Shown: positions 48,698 through 57,206 of the stretch, in pieces | Numbering within the stretch: position 1 is the stretch's first letter | Layout: every line of letters begins with the position of its first letter | Program-made: the position numbers and the translations under genes | Origin: Ignavibacteria bacterium | Lineage (GTDB): Bacteria; Bacteroidota; Ignavibacteria; Kapaibacteriales; UBA2268 | NCBI GenBank assembly: GCA_026417135.1 | Contig: JAOADV010000003.1 | Span: forward strand, 152,288 to 216,287 | DNA: 64,000 nt | Reading direction: 5' to 3' | Notes under the pieces: generated by a model | What the model saw: only the letters and a program-made list of their open reading frames with translations | The model's database searches: none | Told to the model about the DNA's origin: nothing

Positions 48698-49897
48698 ATG
48701 GGAACGGATAACTTAACCTTTTTAATTGCAGATAATGACAAATCAAATGTTTCAACGATTCGGGCAATTTTAGCAAGGTTTTTCCCAAATTCTTCGATTC
48801 TCTTTTCTTTCGATGGAACAAATGCTTTGAACACTTTGCAAAAGCAAAGCGTTGACCTTTTAATTGCAGATTACAATCTACCACAGATTAATGGATTAGA
48901 ACTTTGTCAAAAAATTCGTTCAGAAAGCCAATTTAAAAACATTTATTATATTCTAACTGCTAACTACATTGAAAGAAACTTATTAGAAAATTATTTACAA
49001 AATTATCTCGATGACTTCGTTGAAAAACCGATTGAATACTCCAACTTCTTTCCAAGAATACGTGCCGCGGCACGGATTGTGAAACTTCGAAATACAACTG
49101 CGAAGGATAGAAAACTAATAAACGATTTAGCAAAAGCTCTCGAAACCCAAATACAAGATACAAAACAGCTTGCTATTCGCTTCATCAATCTTAGAATGCC
49201 CTCTGTGGCTGAACTGTTAAAAAATGTGGCTCGCGCCTCGGTTTGGGTCGCTAAATTGAGCAAAAACTTTGATGATGACGAGATTTCAGAAATAGAATTT
49301 GCTTCTTACCTTGCTTACGTAGGTAAATTATCTTTGCCAGATAGCCTCTTAGAAACCCCAGTATTGACAGATGGTGCTCCAACAAACGAACTAATGTGTC
49401 AAGTCCCAATAAAGGCAAAGGAACTTATTGATAACATTGGTAGTTTCGATAAAATCCCGAAAATCTTATACCATATTTTCGAAAATTTTGACGGCAGCGG
49501 AATACCCAAAAAACTTCAGGCTTGGCAAATACCACCTCAATCAAGAATTATCCGAGTCGCTTTGGATTTCGAAGAATTACGTTTCTTTAAAAAGATGAAA
49601 GCTGACGACGCTCTTGAAAAAATCAAACAAAATTCTCGTAGATTATACGACCCCAAAGTTGTTTTATTTTTTGAACATTTCCTGCTTGAATTTCGTGAAT
49701 TGGAATCGAGTGTCAACGAGAAGCCTATACCTCTTCAAGACCTAAAAGCAGGTTTAATCGTTTCAAGAGACGTTTACACATATTCTGGCATAAAACTTGT
49801 CCCAGCTGGTTCCGTTTTGACTGAAAAGTCGATCCAACTGCTCATTTCCCACAACACAACCGATTCAATTTTGGGAAATGTTTGGGTTCAAACTTAG
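48698..49897 (+). CDS. Response regulator with degenerate HD-GYP output domain
   Basis: A 399-residue two-component output protein. The receiver domain is complete: acidic D12/D14, phospho-acceptor D58 in LLIADYNLP, T87, and K110 in FVEKP. The second domain follows an HD-GYP layout, but the metal-ligand HD is replaced (LAYVGK instead of LHDIGK) and the GYP loop reads FENFDGSGIP. A C-terminal motif LKAGLIVSRDVYTYSGIKLVPAG also occurs in HD-GYP proteins. It is probably not an active c-di-GMP phosphodiesterase. Placed directly after motB, it may bind a signal and act on the motor. Confidence 0.8.
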   Translation: MGTDNLTFLIADNDKSNVSTIRAILARFFPNSSILFSFDGTNALNTLQKQSVDLLIADYNLPQINGLELCQKIRSESQFKNIYYILTANYIERNLLENYLQNYLDDFVEKPIEYSNFFPRIRAAARIVKLRNTTAKDRKLINDLAKALETQIQDTKQLAIRFINLRMPSVAELLKNVARASVWVAKLSKNFDDDEISEIEFASYLAYVGKLSLPDSLLETPVLTDGAPTNELMCQVPIKAKELIDNIGSFDKIPKILYHIFENFDGSGIPKKLQAWQIPPQSRIIRVALDFEELRFFKKMKADDALEKIKQNSRRLYDPKVVLFFEHFLLEFRELESSVNEKPIPLQDLKAGLIVSRDVYTYSGIKLVPAGSVLTEKSIQLLISHNTTDSILGNVWVQT

Positions 49898-49933
49898 ACC
49901 AAAACTTACCTAAGTAATAGATTAAACTTATGT

Positions 49934-50110
49934 ATGTTGAGTCTTTTTTGCATTTTTTATAATATCCTATCTATACAAAACCGCCCTCAATCGGACATCA
50001 CTAAAACCAAAATTAATACTGAAGGGAATAAATTAATTCAAATACTTGCGGCATGGCAAACAAAGAATTTTTCAAATGAACCTCTTAGCATAATTTTAAT
50101 AAAAGAATAA
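49934..50110 (+). CDS. Possible 58-residue small ORF, unknown
   Basis: An ATG-to-TAA ORF too short for the track. It would encode MLSLFCIFYNILSIQ... with a hydrophobic N-terminus and a polar remainder ending SIILIKE. No Shine-Dalgarno and no recognisable family; AT-rich spacers yield such ORFs by chance. Confidence 0.2.
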   Translation: MLSLFCIFYNILSIQNRPQSDITKTKINTEGNKLIQILAAWQTKNFSNEPLSIILIKE

Positions 50111-50212
50111 AATAACCAAAACAATTTCGTAAAAACTTAATACAAACTCCGAAACCTAAGCATTCAAGATTAAAGTATTAATACCAAAAGTTTACATTTC
50201 CAATTTATTGAA

Positions 50213-50242
50213 TTTGCCAATGAAGAATTTTTTTTATTTTTG
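50213..50242 (+). promoter_or_regulatory. -33/-7 promoter for the DHOD-like gene
   Basis: TTTG (50213-50216), 18 nt, TATTTTTG (50235-50242). Transcription would start near 50249, downstream of the track's start at 50208, which supports the ATG at 50271. Confidence 0.52.
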
Positions 50243-50270
50243 TTTTTGTTTCATTAAAGTTCAACACAAT

Positions 50271-51257
50271 ATGGACCTAACAACACACTATATGGGTTTT
50301 CGATTATCCAACCCAATAATCATTGGGAGTTGTGGTTACACATATTCTTTAAAAGACATTCAAACATTAGTTGAAAATGGTGCTTCTGCAATTGTATTAA
50401 AATCAATATTCGAAGAAGAAATTGTCTGGGAAATGGAAAGCCATATGGCTCAAATGCAAAGACCAATGCCACTATACCCAGAAATTTACGATTATTTCGA
50501 TGCATCAACCTTAGAAGACAGTGTTACAAAGTATTTAAATTTAATTTCATTGACAAAAAAGTCTATCGAAGTTCCAATAATAGCGTCGATAAATTGTGTA
50601 AGTATCAAAGAATGGATACCTTTTTCCAAGAGAATCGAATCTGCCGGAGCAGATGCTCTCGAATTGAATATCTTCACTATGCCTTCGGATTTAAATAGAA
50701 CTTGTGAGGACAATGAAAAAATCTATTTCGAAATTATTCAATCTGTTCTCAGTGAAGTTTCCATCCCAGTTGCTGTAAAATTAAGCTACTATTTTTCCAA
50801 TCTGGCATCGATTGTTAAAAGAATTTCTGAAACTGGAGTCAAAGGTATAGTTCTTTTCAATCGTTTCTTCGAGCCAGATTTCGATTTGGATTCGCTGATT
50901 GTTGTGCCAACCAATGTGTTGAGCTCGCCAAGCGATATTGGCAAAACATTACGCTGGATATCGATACTCAGCGAACGCGTGAAATGCGACCTATGTGCCT
51001 CAACTGGTATTCACGATGGTAAAGGCGTAATTAAACAAATTCTTGCTGGGGCAAAAGCTGTTCAAATTGCATCTGTCATTTATCGTAAAGGGCCAAAAGT
51101 CGTTGCAGAAATGCTTTCGGAGATTAAGCAATGGATGGAAGAAAAAGAATTTCATTCACTCGATGATTTTCGTGGTCGATTAAGCCAGTCGAGAAGCTTA
51201 AATCCTGCTGTTTACGAGCGAGCTCAATTTATGCGCTACTTCAGCGAAAAGTTCTGA
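50271..51257 (+). CDS. Dihydroorotate dehydrogenase-like FMN protein
   Basis: A 328-residue TIM-barrel protein of the DHOD-like family (COG0167-related) that often accompanies, but differs from, PyrD. I start at the ATG giving MDLTTHYMGFRLSNPI. Features: LSNPIIIGSCGYTYS at the N-terminus, VPIIASINCVSIKEW, ADALELNIF in place of the usual ELNxSCPN, and the C-terminal phosphate-binding GIHDGKGVIKQILAGAKAVQIASVIY. The catalytic loop of true PyrD is not preserved in an obvious form, so a different oxidoreductase role is likely. Confidence 0.78.
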   Translation: MDLTTHYMGFRLSNPIIIGSCGYTYSLKDIQTLVENGASAIVLKSIFEEEIVWEMESHMAQMQRPMPLYPEIYDYFDASTLEDSVTKYLNLISLTKKSIEVPIIASINCVSIKEWIPFSKRIESAGADALELNIFTMPSDLNRTCEDNEKIYFEIIQSVLSEVSIPVAVKLSYYFSNLASIVKRISETGVKGIVLFNRFFEPDFDLDSLIVVPTNVLSSPSDIGKTLRWISILSERVKCDLCASTGIHDGKGVIKQILAGAKAVQIASVIYRKGPKVVAEMLSEIKQWMEEKEFHSLDDFRGRLSQSRSLNPAVYERAQFMRYFSEKF

Positions 51258-51286
51258 GTTACCATCAACTCTTTTATCAACATAAT

Positions 51287-52255
51287 ATGATTAAAACGAT
51301 AACGGAACCCATAGCCAAAGAGTTAGAGGAATTCGAAAAATACTTCCGTAAAGTCTTAAACAGTAAAATAGGATTGCTCGATACAATTATTCGCTACCTT
51401 GTGGCAAGAAAAGGAAAAAGGATTCGACCAATCCTAATTTTTCTTTCTGCTGGCTTAGCTGGCGAAATAAACCTACGCACATATATTGCCGCTACGATGG
51501 TCGAACTTCTCCATACTGCAACTCTTGTACACGACGATGTAGTCGACGAAGCAAAAGAAAGGCGTGGTTTCTTGTCAATCAACGCCCGATGGAACAATAA
51601 AATAGCGGTTCTACTTGGCGATTTCCTTTTGGCAAAGGGTCTTTTGGTTGCAATCGAAAACAACGAATTTGAATTTTTAAAAGTTCTTTCCGAAGCTGTG
51701 CAACTTATGAGCGAAGGCGAAATCTTACAAATTCAATCGAGCCGAGAAATGCAAACCGATGAAGACAGATATTTCGAAATAATTTATAACAAAACAGCAT
51801 CGTTAATCTCCGCTTGTTGCGAAATAGGCTGTATAAGTGCTACCGAAGACCTCGAATCAAGATTTAAACTTAAAGAATTTGGCCGCCTAATTGGTTTAGC
51901 ATTTCAAATTCGCGACGATATTTTCGACTATGTCGGGCAATCAAGTCTTATCGGGAAACCAGTCGGTAAAGACATAAAAGAGCGAAAAATAACTCTTCCT
52001 TTGATTTATGCTTTGCAAAGAGCACCTTCAAACGAAGCGAATTCCATTATTTCATTAGTCAAATCCAGAAAAAAGAAAAAAGATATTAAGGAAATAATCA
52101 ACTTTGTTTTAAGTAATGGCGGAATTACCTCTGCCCAAAATAGAGCTGCAGAACTGGTGCAAAAAGCAAAATCCATTTTATTAGAATTTCCAGATAATCC
52201 CTCGCGTCGTTCCCTTTTATACCTTTCAGACTTCATTATCGAAAGAGACAGATAA
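51287..52255 (+). CDS. Long-chain polyprenyl diphosphate synthase
   Basis: Trans-prenyltransferase that extends isoprenoid diphosphates, probably for the menaquinone side chain. The 322-residue protein has both Asp-rich motifs: the first as LVHDDVVDEAKERRG (FARM, about 84-98) and the second as FQIRDDIFDY (SARM). GKRIRPILIFLSAG is the conserved N-terminal signature. Chain length cannot be told reliably by eye. It lies 29 nt after the DHOD-like gene and may share its promoter; it could serve menG. Confidence 0.9.
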   Translation: MIKTITEPIAKELEEFEKYFRKVLNSKIGLLDTIIRYLVARKGKRIRPILIFLSAGLAGEINLRTYIAATMVELLHTATLVHDDVVDEAKERRGFLSINARWNNKIAVLLGDFLLAKGLLVAIENNEFEFLKVLSEAVQLMSEGEILQIQSSREMQTDEDRYFEIIYNKTASLISACCEIGCISATEDLESRFKLKEFGRLIGLAFQIRDDIFDYVGQSSLIGKPVGKDIKERKITLPLIYALQRAPSNEANSIISLVKSRKKKKDIKEIINFVLSNGGITSAQNRAAELVQKAKSILLEFPDNPSRRSLLYLSDFIIERDR

Positions 52256-52421
52256 ATTACCCTCTTAAACTAAAGACATTTTTACAGCTAATTCTTAAAA
52301 TATTTACCTTGGTCATTGTGAAATCTAATTTAGTAATACCTCAAAAATGTATTTAAATGTACAAAACTTTTCAATAAGAAGTAAAGAGAATGAATGTTGC
52401 GAAAAGTTTTTGTTCAGAAAT

Positions 52422-52910
52422 TCAACTTTTACCCAAGAATCGATCGAGAAGTTTATCGAAAAAGGAAGTCAATTTGGCTTTTAATTTTTTGCTTCTAAGG
52501 ATTTTACTTGCCTCTTTTTCGACTTTTTCTTCTGTTGGGAAAAAACTTTTGAAAAAGTCAACTGCAAGACCAATTCCCCAAAAGCCAGCAAATAAAAGGA
52601 CAAAAAGAAGTCCTTTCGAAAAGGACAAACTAATGAATGTAAGCAGTAAGTTAAACAAAATAAACACAGTTAAATGTTGGAAAAATTCTCGTTTTTTCTT
52701 TTCCTTCCACAAGAACTTCGCCCTTTCGAATTCAGCAACTTCTTCTGCCTTTTCAATTTCAATCAATACTTGATTAAGGTCCAGGTTCAAATCTTTGGCA
52801 ATGTTCAAAATGTCGTCTCTTGTAAATTTTTCTCCCACATAGCCTTTCGATTCTATAACTCTTTGCAGAATTTTTTCTAACTCTTCTTTCGTGTAGAATC
52901 GGTCGTTCAT
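52422..52910 (-). CDS. Small protein with a 2TM domain
   Basis: A 162-residue protein of unknown function. The track start is a TTG; I use the ATG two codons inside (MNDRFYTKEELEKIL). The N-terminus looks like a soluble helical domain. The middle has KFLWKEKKKREFFQHLTVFILFNLLLTFISL and GLLFVLLFAGFWGIGLAVDFFKSFF, the two-helix pattern of the 2TM family. A basic tail follows. Confidence 0.6.
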   Translation of the reverse strand: MNDRFYTKEELEKILQRVIESKGYVGEKFTRDDILNIAKDLNLDLNQVLIEIEKAEEVAEFERAKFLWKEKKKREFFQHLTVFILFNLLLTFISLSFSKGLLFVLLFAGFWGIGLAVDFFKSFFPTEEKVEKEASKILRSKKLKAKLTSFFDKLLDRFLGKS

Positions 52911-52994
52911 AAGCAATGGAATAAAAGGAATGTTAAATTAAAAAAACTTAGAGAATTACAAATAATTTATCCAACAACCAACTTGCTAAATCAA

Positions 52995-53018
52995 AAGGCA
53001 AGGGGAAAAATTTGCCTT
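52995..53018 (-). terminator. Possible hairpin terminator after the DUF454 gene
   Basis: AAGGCAA and TTGCCTT form a 7-bp stem with a 10-nt loop; on the minus strand the stem is followed by a short TTGATTT run. The T-tract is weak, and the hairpin lies 166 nt beyond the stop. Confidence 0.3.
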
Positions 53019-53183
53019 GCTAAAAAACACGAAAGTTCGAAGCATCTTCGAAAAATATAACGTTAATTTAAGCTATTTACTTTGGAATGAATTGAGGATT
53101 TTGCGTTAGCCTTGAAAGTCTAAACTTTTCTTACAAAGAATGATACAAAACAATTCACTAAAAATAAATAAGAATCCCAATTT

Positions 53184-53600
53184 TTACTTTAAAGTTCGCA
53201 GACGAAGGATATGATATGATACCCCAGCAGCAATAGTAAACAAGATTACTTTAATTAGTAAAGATTTAACGAAGAAAAGGGCGCTCGATAAAATCGTCAG
53301 CCAAAGTAAAGATAAAGCGTAAACTTTTAGTTTTAATGAAACTCCTCGTTTTTCAGTGTAATCTCGTATGATTTTCCCAAAGTATCGATGAGAAAGTAAC
53401 CAAATGTGCCAACGGTCTGAACTTCTGGCAAAGAAATAAGCAGAAAGTAACAAAAAAGGGGTTGTGGGTAACAATGGAATAGCAATACCAACAATGGCTA
53501 AAAATAGAAATATAAAGCCAAGATATAGAAATATAAATTTTTTCGTTTTGGATAATTTCCTTTCGACCCCGACCGAAACATCTTCATCTATTCTATTCAT
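53184..53600 (-). CDS. DUF454 (YbaN-like) inner-membrane protein
   Basis: A 138-residue membrane protein of unknown function. The track start is a TTG; I prefer the ATG at 53600 (MNRIDEDVSV). The DUF454 signature IPLLPTTPFLLLSAYFFARSS is present, with SHRYFGKIIRDY next and three to four hydrophobic segments. It lies divergently from flgB across a 226-nt region. Confidence 0.8.
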   Translation of the reverse strand: MNRIDEDVSVGVERKLSKTKKFIFLYLGFIFLFLAIVGIAIPLLPTTPFLLLSAYFFARSSDRWHIWLLSHRYFGKIIRDYTEKRGVSLKLKVYALSLLWLTILSSALFFVKSLLIKVILFTIAAGVSYHILRLRTLK

Positions 53601-53780
53601 TAAACTAATTGCCAAAAGAAAAAAATTAAACGAAAATTAGATTATAATATTGAAAATGCTAAAATTCAACACATGATTGATTAATATTCACCATATAGAG
53701 GAAGAAAAATAAAACATACAACACAAATCAACTAACTTTATGGAAATAAATAAAATACACATCAACCAATTCGGCAAAAT

Positions 53781-53823
53781 GTGGCACTATATTTGTTATT
53801 TTAAATTTTTTCTAAAAGGAGGA
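53781..53823 (+). promoter_or_regulatory. Sigma-54-like -24/-12 element and strong SD before flgB
   Basis: TGGCAC at 53782-53787, then five bases, then TTGT at 53793-53796. This follows the sigma-54 consensus TGGCAC-N5-TTGC except for T in place of the final C. The overlapping TATATTTG also fits the -7 box TAnnTTTG, so either sigma could be used. AAAAGGAGG (53815-53823) is followed after 3 nt by the GTG start. Confidence 0.42.
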
Positions 53824-53826
53824 ACA

Positions 53827-54252
53827 GTGTCGATAAAACTGTTCTTATTTAAGAGCAGACTACCATTAATGCAAAAGGCATTGGATGCTTATTCTTTGCG
53901 TCTGCGAACTATTTCGGAAAATATTGCAAATTCGCAAACGGCTGGATACACACCTAAACGAGTCGTCTTTGAAGAACTTTTCAAAAAATCTATTAAAGAA
54001 TATCAAAAAGAGATTGAAAGAGTTGACAAAGAAAAAGGTGACTTCAATCAGCAGAACATACCAAACCCAAAAATCGAAGTAGCAAACATTGAGAAAAAAC
54101 TTGAATATCAATCGGGGCAAAGTCATATAAACATAGATGAAGAAATGGCTAATTTAGCGGAAACACAAATACGTTTCCGGTTCGTCGCAAGACTTTTGAG
54201 AAGATATTTTTCTGGATTGAATTCAGCAATATCTGGTATTAGAGAATCGTAA
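53827..54252 (+). CDS. flgB: Flagellar basal-body rod protein FlgB
   Basis: Proximal rod subunit. I start at the GTG preceded by AAAAGGAGG; the track's ATG at 53740 lies upstream of the promoter-like element. The protein has 141 residues. The N-terminal rod motif is AYSLRLRTISENIANSQTAGYTPKRVVFEELF, and the C-terminus LAETQIRFRFVARLLRRYFSGL is the matching helix. It opens the operon running to the fliK-like gene. Confidence 0.93.
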   Translation: MSIKLFLFKSRLPLMQKALDAYSLRLRTISENIANSQTAGYTPKRVVFEELFKKSIKEYQKEIERVDKEKGDFNQQNIPNPKIEVANIEKKLEYQSGQSHINIDEEMANLAETQIRFRFVARLLRRYFSGLNSAISGIRES

Positions 54253-54299
54253 AAAATGAGTACAACTACCTACAAAAAAGAAAATAATTTTGTAAATGT

Positions 54300-54767
54300 A
54301 TGAAGAGCAATATTTTCGAAATCTTTAAAATTAGTGGTGAAGGGTTAAGACTGCAAAGGCTTCGACTTTCTTGTATTGCGAAAAACATAGCAAATTCCAA
54401 CACCACTAAAACAGTTGAAGGTAAACCTTATCAACGGGAAATCGTGCAAGTCCGAAGTCGTGAATATTCCCCGTTCGAACAAGTTTTTTTGCCAATGTTG
54501 GAAACTAACCTTAACAACAATTCTTTGATGTTCCCAGATAGCAACGAAAGCAAGTTGGATGTACAAATAATTAAGGATACGTCTCCACCGAGGAAAGTTT
54601 TCGACCCTTCCCATCCAGACGCCGATGAAAATGGATACTTACATTACCCAAACATTAATGTGATAACTGAAATGGTGGAAATGATTTCTGCACAAAGAGC
54701 CTTCGAAGCAAATGTATCTATCATCGAAGCTGCAAAGAACATTGCAAGAGATTCAATGGATATATAA
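54300..54767 (+). CDS. flgC: Flagellar basal-body rod protein FlgC
   Basis: Rod subunit distal to FlgB. The 155-residue length fits. The N-terminal ANSNTTKTVEGKPYQRE motif and the C-terminal YPNINVITEMVEMISAQRAFEANVSIIEAAK are the FlgC signatures. ATG start; 47 nt separate it from flgB, with no sign of a separate promoter. Confidence 0.95.
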   Translation: MKSNIFEIFKISGEGLRLQRLRLSCIAKNIANSNTTKTVEGKPYQREIVQVRSREYSPFEQVFLPMLETNLNNNSLMFPDSNESKLDVQIIKDTSPPRKVFDPSHPDADENGYLHYPNINVITEMVEMISAQRAFEANVSIIEAAKNIARDSMDI

Positions 54768-54785
54768 ACAAAATTGTTATAAACT

Positions 54786-55100
54786 ATGGATATTAATCCA
54801 ATAAACATTTATAGGAAATACGAGGTTAATGAACAAAACCAGTCGGGTAATATCCAGCGTTTGATAAACGAACAAATCCAAAGACCTGCTCCCAAAACAG
54901 AATCCCGCGAAAACAAGGACAAATTATCAATCGAACTGAAAGAGAGGGATAAAATAATAACCAAAGAAGAACGGGACTTTTTTGTAAAGCTTTTTCCACA
55001 AAGTGCTGCAAAAATTGAAAACCATATTTTATTCACTCGCAATGGCAAGTTACAATCGTTTAACTATGCAAAAGGCACAATAATTGATGCTCGTGTGTAA
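54786..55100 (+). CDS. Unrecognised 104-residue protein in the flagellar operon
   Basis: I do not recognise this gene. It encodes a soluble, charged protein: a disordered N-terminus (INEQIQRPAPKTESRENKD) and a compact C-terminal segment (ITKEERDFFVKLFPQSAAKIENHILF, then RNGKLQSFNYAKGTIIDARV). There is no signal peptide or membrane segment. It sits 18 nt after flgC and 19 nt before fliE on the same strand, so it is very likely translated with them. A flagellar chaperone, export or assembly role is inference from position only. Confidence 0.7.
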   Translation: MDINPINIYRKYEVNEQNQSGNIQRLINEQIQRPAPKTESRENKDKLSIELKERDKIITKEERDFFVKLFPQSAAKIENHILFTRNGKLQSFNYAKGTIIDARV

Positions 55101-55119
55101 TTGAACAAGAGGTAGCATT

Positions 55120-55425
55120 ATGCCAATTAGGGTCGATGAACTTAACTTACAAAGGCAACTTCAACAAGAACTAATTTCTAATCAAAAGAAATTAGCTGTT
55201 GAAGGTGATTCTTTTATTGAAACATTAAAACAAATGATAAACGAGGTTAACGAATTACAGAAAGAATCTGTTAAACTAACCGAAGGTTTTATCAAAGGTG
55301 AACCTATCGAACTCCACGATGTTATGATTGCAGCAGAAAAAGCTAAAACAAGCTTTCAATTACTTATGGAAATAAGAAATAAATTTTTGGATTTTTATCG
55401 CGAAATTATTCGAATGCAAGTTTAA
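55120..55425 (+). CDS. fliE: Flagellar hook-basal body protein FliE
   Basis: Links the MS ring to the rod. The 101-residue protein has the family C-terminus (LHDVMIAAEKAKTSFQLLMEIRNKFLDFYREIIRMQV) and a helical N-terminal half with FIETLKQMINEVNELQKES. A GAGG-like element precedes the ATG. fliF follows 12 nt downstream. Confidence 0.93.
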   Translation: MPIRVDELNLQRQLQQELISNQKKLAVEGDSFIETLKQMINEVNELQKESVKLTEGFIKGEPIELHDVMIAAEKAKTSFQLLMEIRNKFLDFYREIIRMQV

Positions 55426-55437
55426 TACTGGTCAAAA

Positions 55438-57165
55438 TTGGCAAAACAAGGAATTTTTGGACAATTCGGTAATTTTCTTTCTAAACTAACTTTCGTTCAG
55501 AAAGTTATTTTTTTCTCTGTAACAATAGGTGTATTAGTTGGATTGATTTACTTAATTGTTTCGACTAGTACAAAGGTCGAATACGCTGTTCTTTTTAGTC
55601 AACTTGACCCAGCCGAAGCTGGTAAAATTGTAGAAAAACTAAAAGAAAGGAAAATCGATTACAAGCTAACCGATAATGGAACAACAATCTTGGTCGATAA
55701 AAATAAAGTCTATGATACACGTGTATCCATTGCTTCGGAAGGTCTCCCCGCTGGTGATGTTGTTGGCTACGAAATTTTCGACAAGACCAATATAGGGATG
55801 AGCGAGTTTGTCCAAAAGCTTAACTACCGACGCGCATTAGAAGGCGAACTCGCTAAAACTATTAGTTCATTGAACGGAGTAAAAAAAGCAAGGGTTCATA
55901 TTGTCATTCCAGAAAAAACACTTTTCGAAAGGGAGCAAAATCAACCCTCCGCTTCCGTTACACTACAACTTGCCGGTGATAACTTGGTTAGCAAACCAAA
56001 TATTATAGGAATACAAAATCTTGTCGCTGCAAGTGTCGAAGGACTTACTCCGAACAATGTAATCGTCGTTGACCACAAAGGGAAAATTCTTTCGGAAGTT
56101 GAAGATGGAAACAATTCATTGTTTGGAAAAACGCAATCGCAACACGAACAGAAAATCAGAATAGAACAATACTTAACAAACAAGGTTCAGTCCTTACTCG
56201 ATGGAGTTTTAGGTCCAGGAAACTCAGAAATCAGCGTAGCAACCGAGCTCGATTTCACACAAATTGAGAAAACTATTACAGACTTCAACCCAGAGCGACA
56301 AGTTGTCCGCAGCGAACATTCGATAACATCTTCTTCGCAAACAGTCGATTCTTTGGTTTACCCAGCTCCGAACAGAACCGTCGAGCAAACAAACATTAGC
56401 ACAAATTACGAGATACCTCAGACAATCGAAAGAATTATTAATGAAGTTGGAACTATCAAACGAATAACTGTCGGAGCATTAATTAATGGAACATACAAAG
56501 TTGTCGAAAAAGATGGGAAAAAACAAGTAGAGTACATACCCAGAACCGACGAAGAGCTTAAAAAGCTCGAAGAAATTATCAAAAATGCTGTTGGTTTCGA
56601 TGTTAACCGAAATGACCAAATCAGTATTGTAAATGTACCATTCGATACGCAAGCACCGGACCCCGAGGTACTTCAAGAACCAATCCCTTGGTACCAACAA
56701 CCCGAATATATTCGATTAATAATACTTGGAGTATCCATACTTTTAGCGTTACTACTTGCATACTTGTTCTTCCATTCGCAGCAAGTCAAAGAAACGACCC
56801 GTCGCGCAATGGCATTACCAGAACCCAAAAAGCTTTTGGAAGAAGAAAGAGAAGATTTAGAACGAGAATTCGAAAAAATAAGACCTTACGAAGAAGAGAT
56901 GCTTTTACTCCCAACAGAAATGCCCGAACAACTTTTGCTTACCGAAGAAGCCAGAGGAATTTCTATACCCGAAGCAGAAGCACTCGACATCGGAGTCATA
57001 AAAAAACCATCTTTGAAAATTGCCGAAGTCCCCGCTCTCAGCGAAGAGGCATTGATGAAAATCGAAATAAGAGACAAAATCAAAGAATTTATCGACAACC
57101 AGCCTTCCGAAGCGGCTAAACTTGTAAGATATTATCTAACCCAAGAAGAAACACCAAAAAGATGA
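55438..57165 (+). CDS. fliF: Flagellar MS-ring protein FliF
   Basis: Forms the membrane ring that scaffolds the rotor and export gate. The 575-residue protein has two membrane helices near 20-42 (VIFFSVTIGVLVGLIYLIVST) and 425-447 (LIILGVSILLALLLAYLFF). The conserved EYAVLFSQLDPAEAGKIVEKLKERKIDYKL ring-building domain lies between them. The C-terminal tail (PSEAAKLVRYYLTQEE) is the FliG-binding segment. Translation starts at TTG; there is no closer ATG that keeps the N-terminal helix. Confidence 0.96.
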   Translation: MAKQGIFGQFGNFLSKLTFVQKVIFFSVTIGVLVGLIYLIVSTSTKVEYAVLFSQLDPAEAGKIVEKLKERKIDYKLTDNGTTILVDKNKVYDTRVSIASEGLPAGDVVGYEIFDKTNIGMSEFVQKLNYRRALEGELAKTISSLNGVKKARVHIVIPEKTLFEREQNQPSASVTLQLAGDNLVSKPNIIGIQNLVAASVEGLTPNNVIVVDHKGKILSEVEDGNNSLFGKTQSQHEQKIRIEQYLTNKVQSLLDGVLGPGNSEISVATELDFTQIEKTITDFNPERQVVRSEHSITSSSQTVDSLVYPAPNRTVEQTNISTNYEIPQTIERIINEVGTIKRITVGALINGTYKVVEKDGKKQVEYIPRTDEELKKLEEIIKNAVGFDVNRNDQISIVNVPFDTQAPDPEVLQEPIPWYQQPEYIRLIILGVSILLALLLAYLFFHSQQVKETTRRAMALPEPKKLLEEEREDLEREFEKIRPYEEEMLLLPTEMPEQLLLTEEARGISIPEAEALDIGVIKKPSLKIAEVPALSEEALMKIEIRDKIKEFIDNQPSEAAKLVRYYLTQEETPKR

Positions 57166-57206
57166 TTTCTTCAAATTAAAGGCGAATGTAATCGTCAAAA
57201 AATATT

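Larger units (their letters stand above)
49898..50270. other. 373-nt spacer with a DHOD-like gene promoter and one short ORF
   Basis: Apart from the promoter at 50213-50242 and a 58-codon ORF at 49934-50110, I see no feature in this AT-rich stretch. No obvious terminator hairpin follows the response-regulator gene. Confidence 0.5.

Noticed and set aside
53740-53826. Upstream ATG for flgB
   Set aside because: It lies before the promoter-like element, and the GTG has a far better ribosome binding site; the extra residues are not FlgB-like.
55715-55728. GATACACGTGTATC, a perfect 14-bp palindrome containing CACGTG, considered as parS
   Set aside because: Four mismatches to the parS core, and it lies inside fliF coding sequence; best explained by chance.
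56688-57119. 143-aa plus-strand ORF overlapping fliF
   Set aside because: Arg/Thr-rich product in a shifted frame of fliF with no family features.
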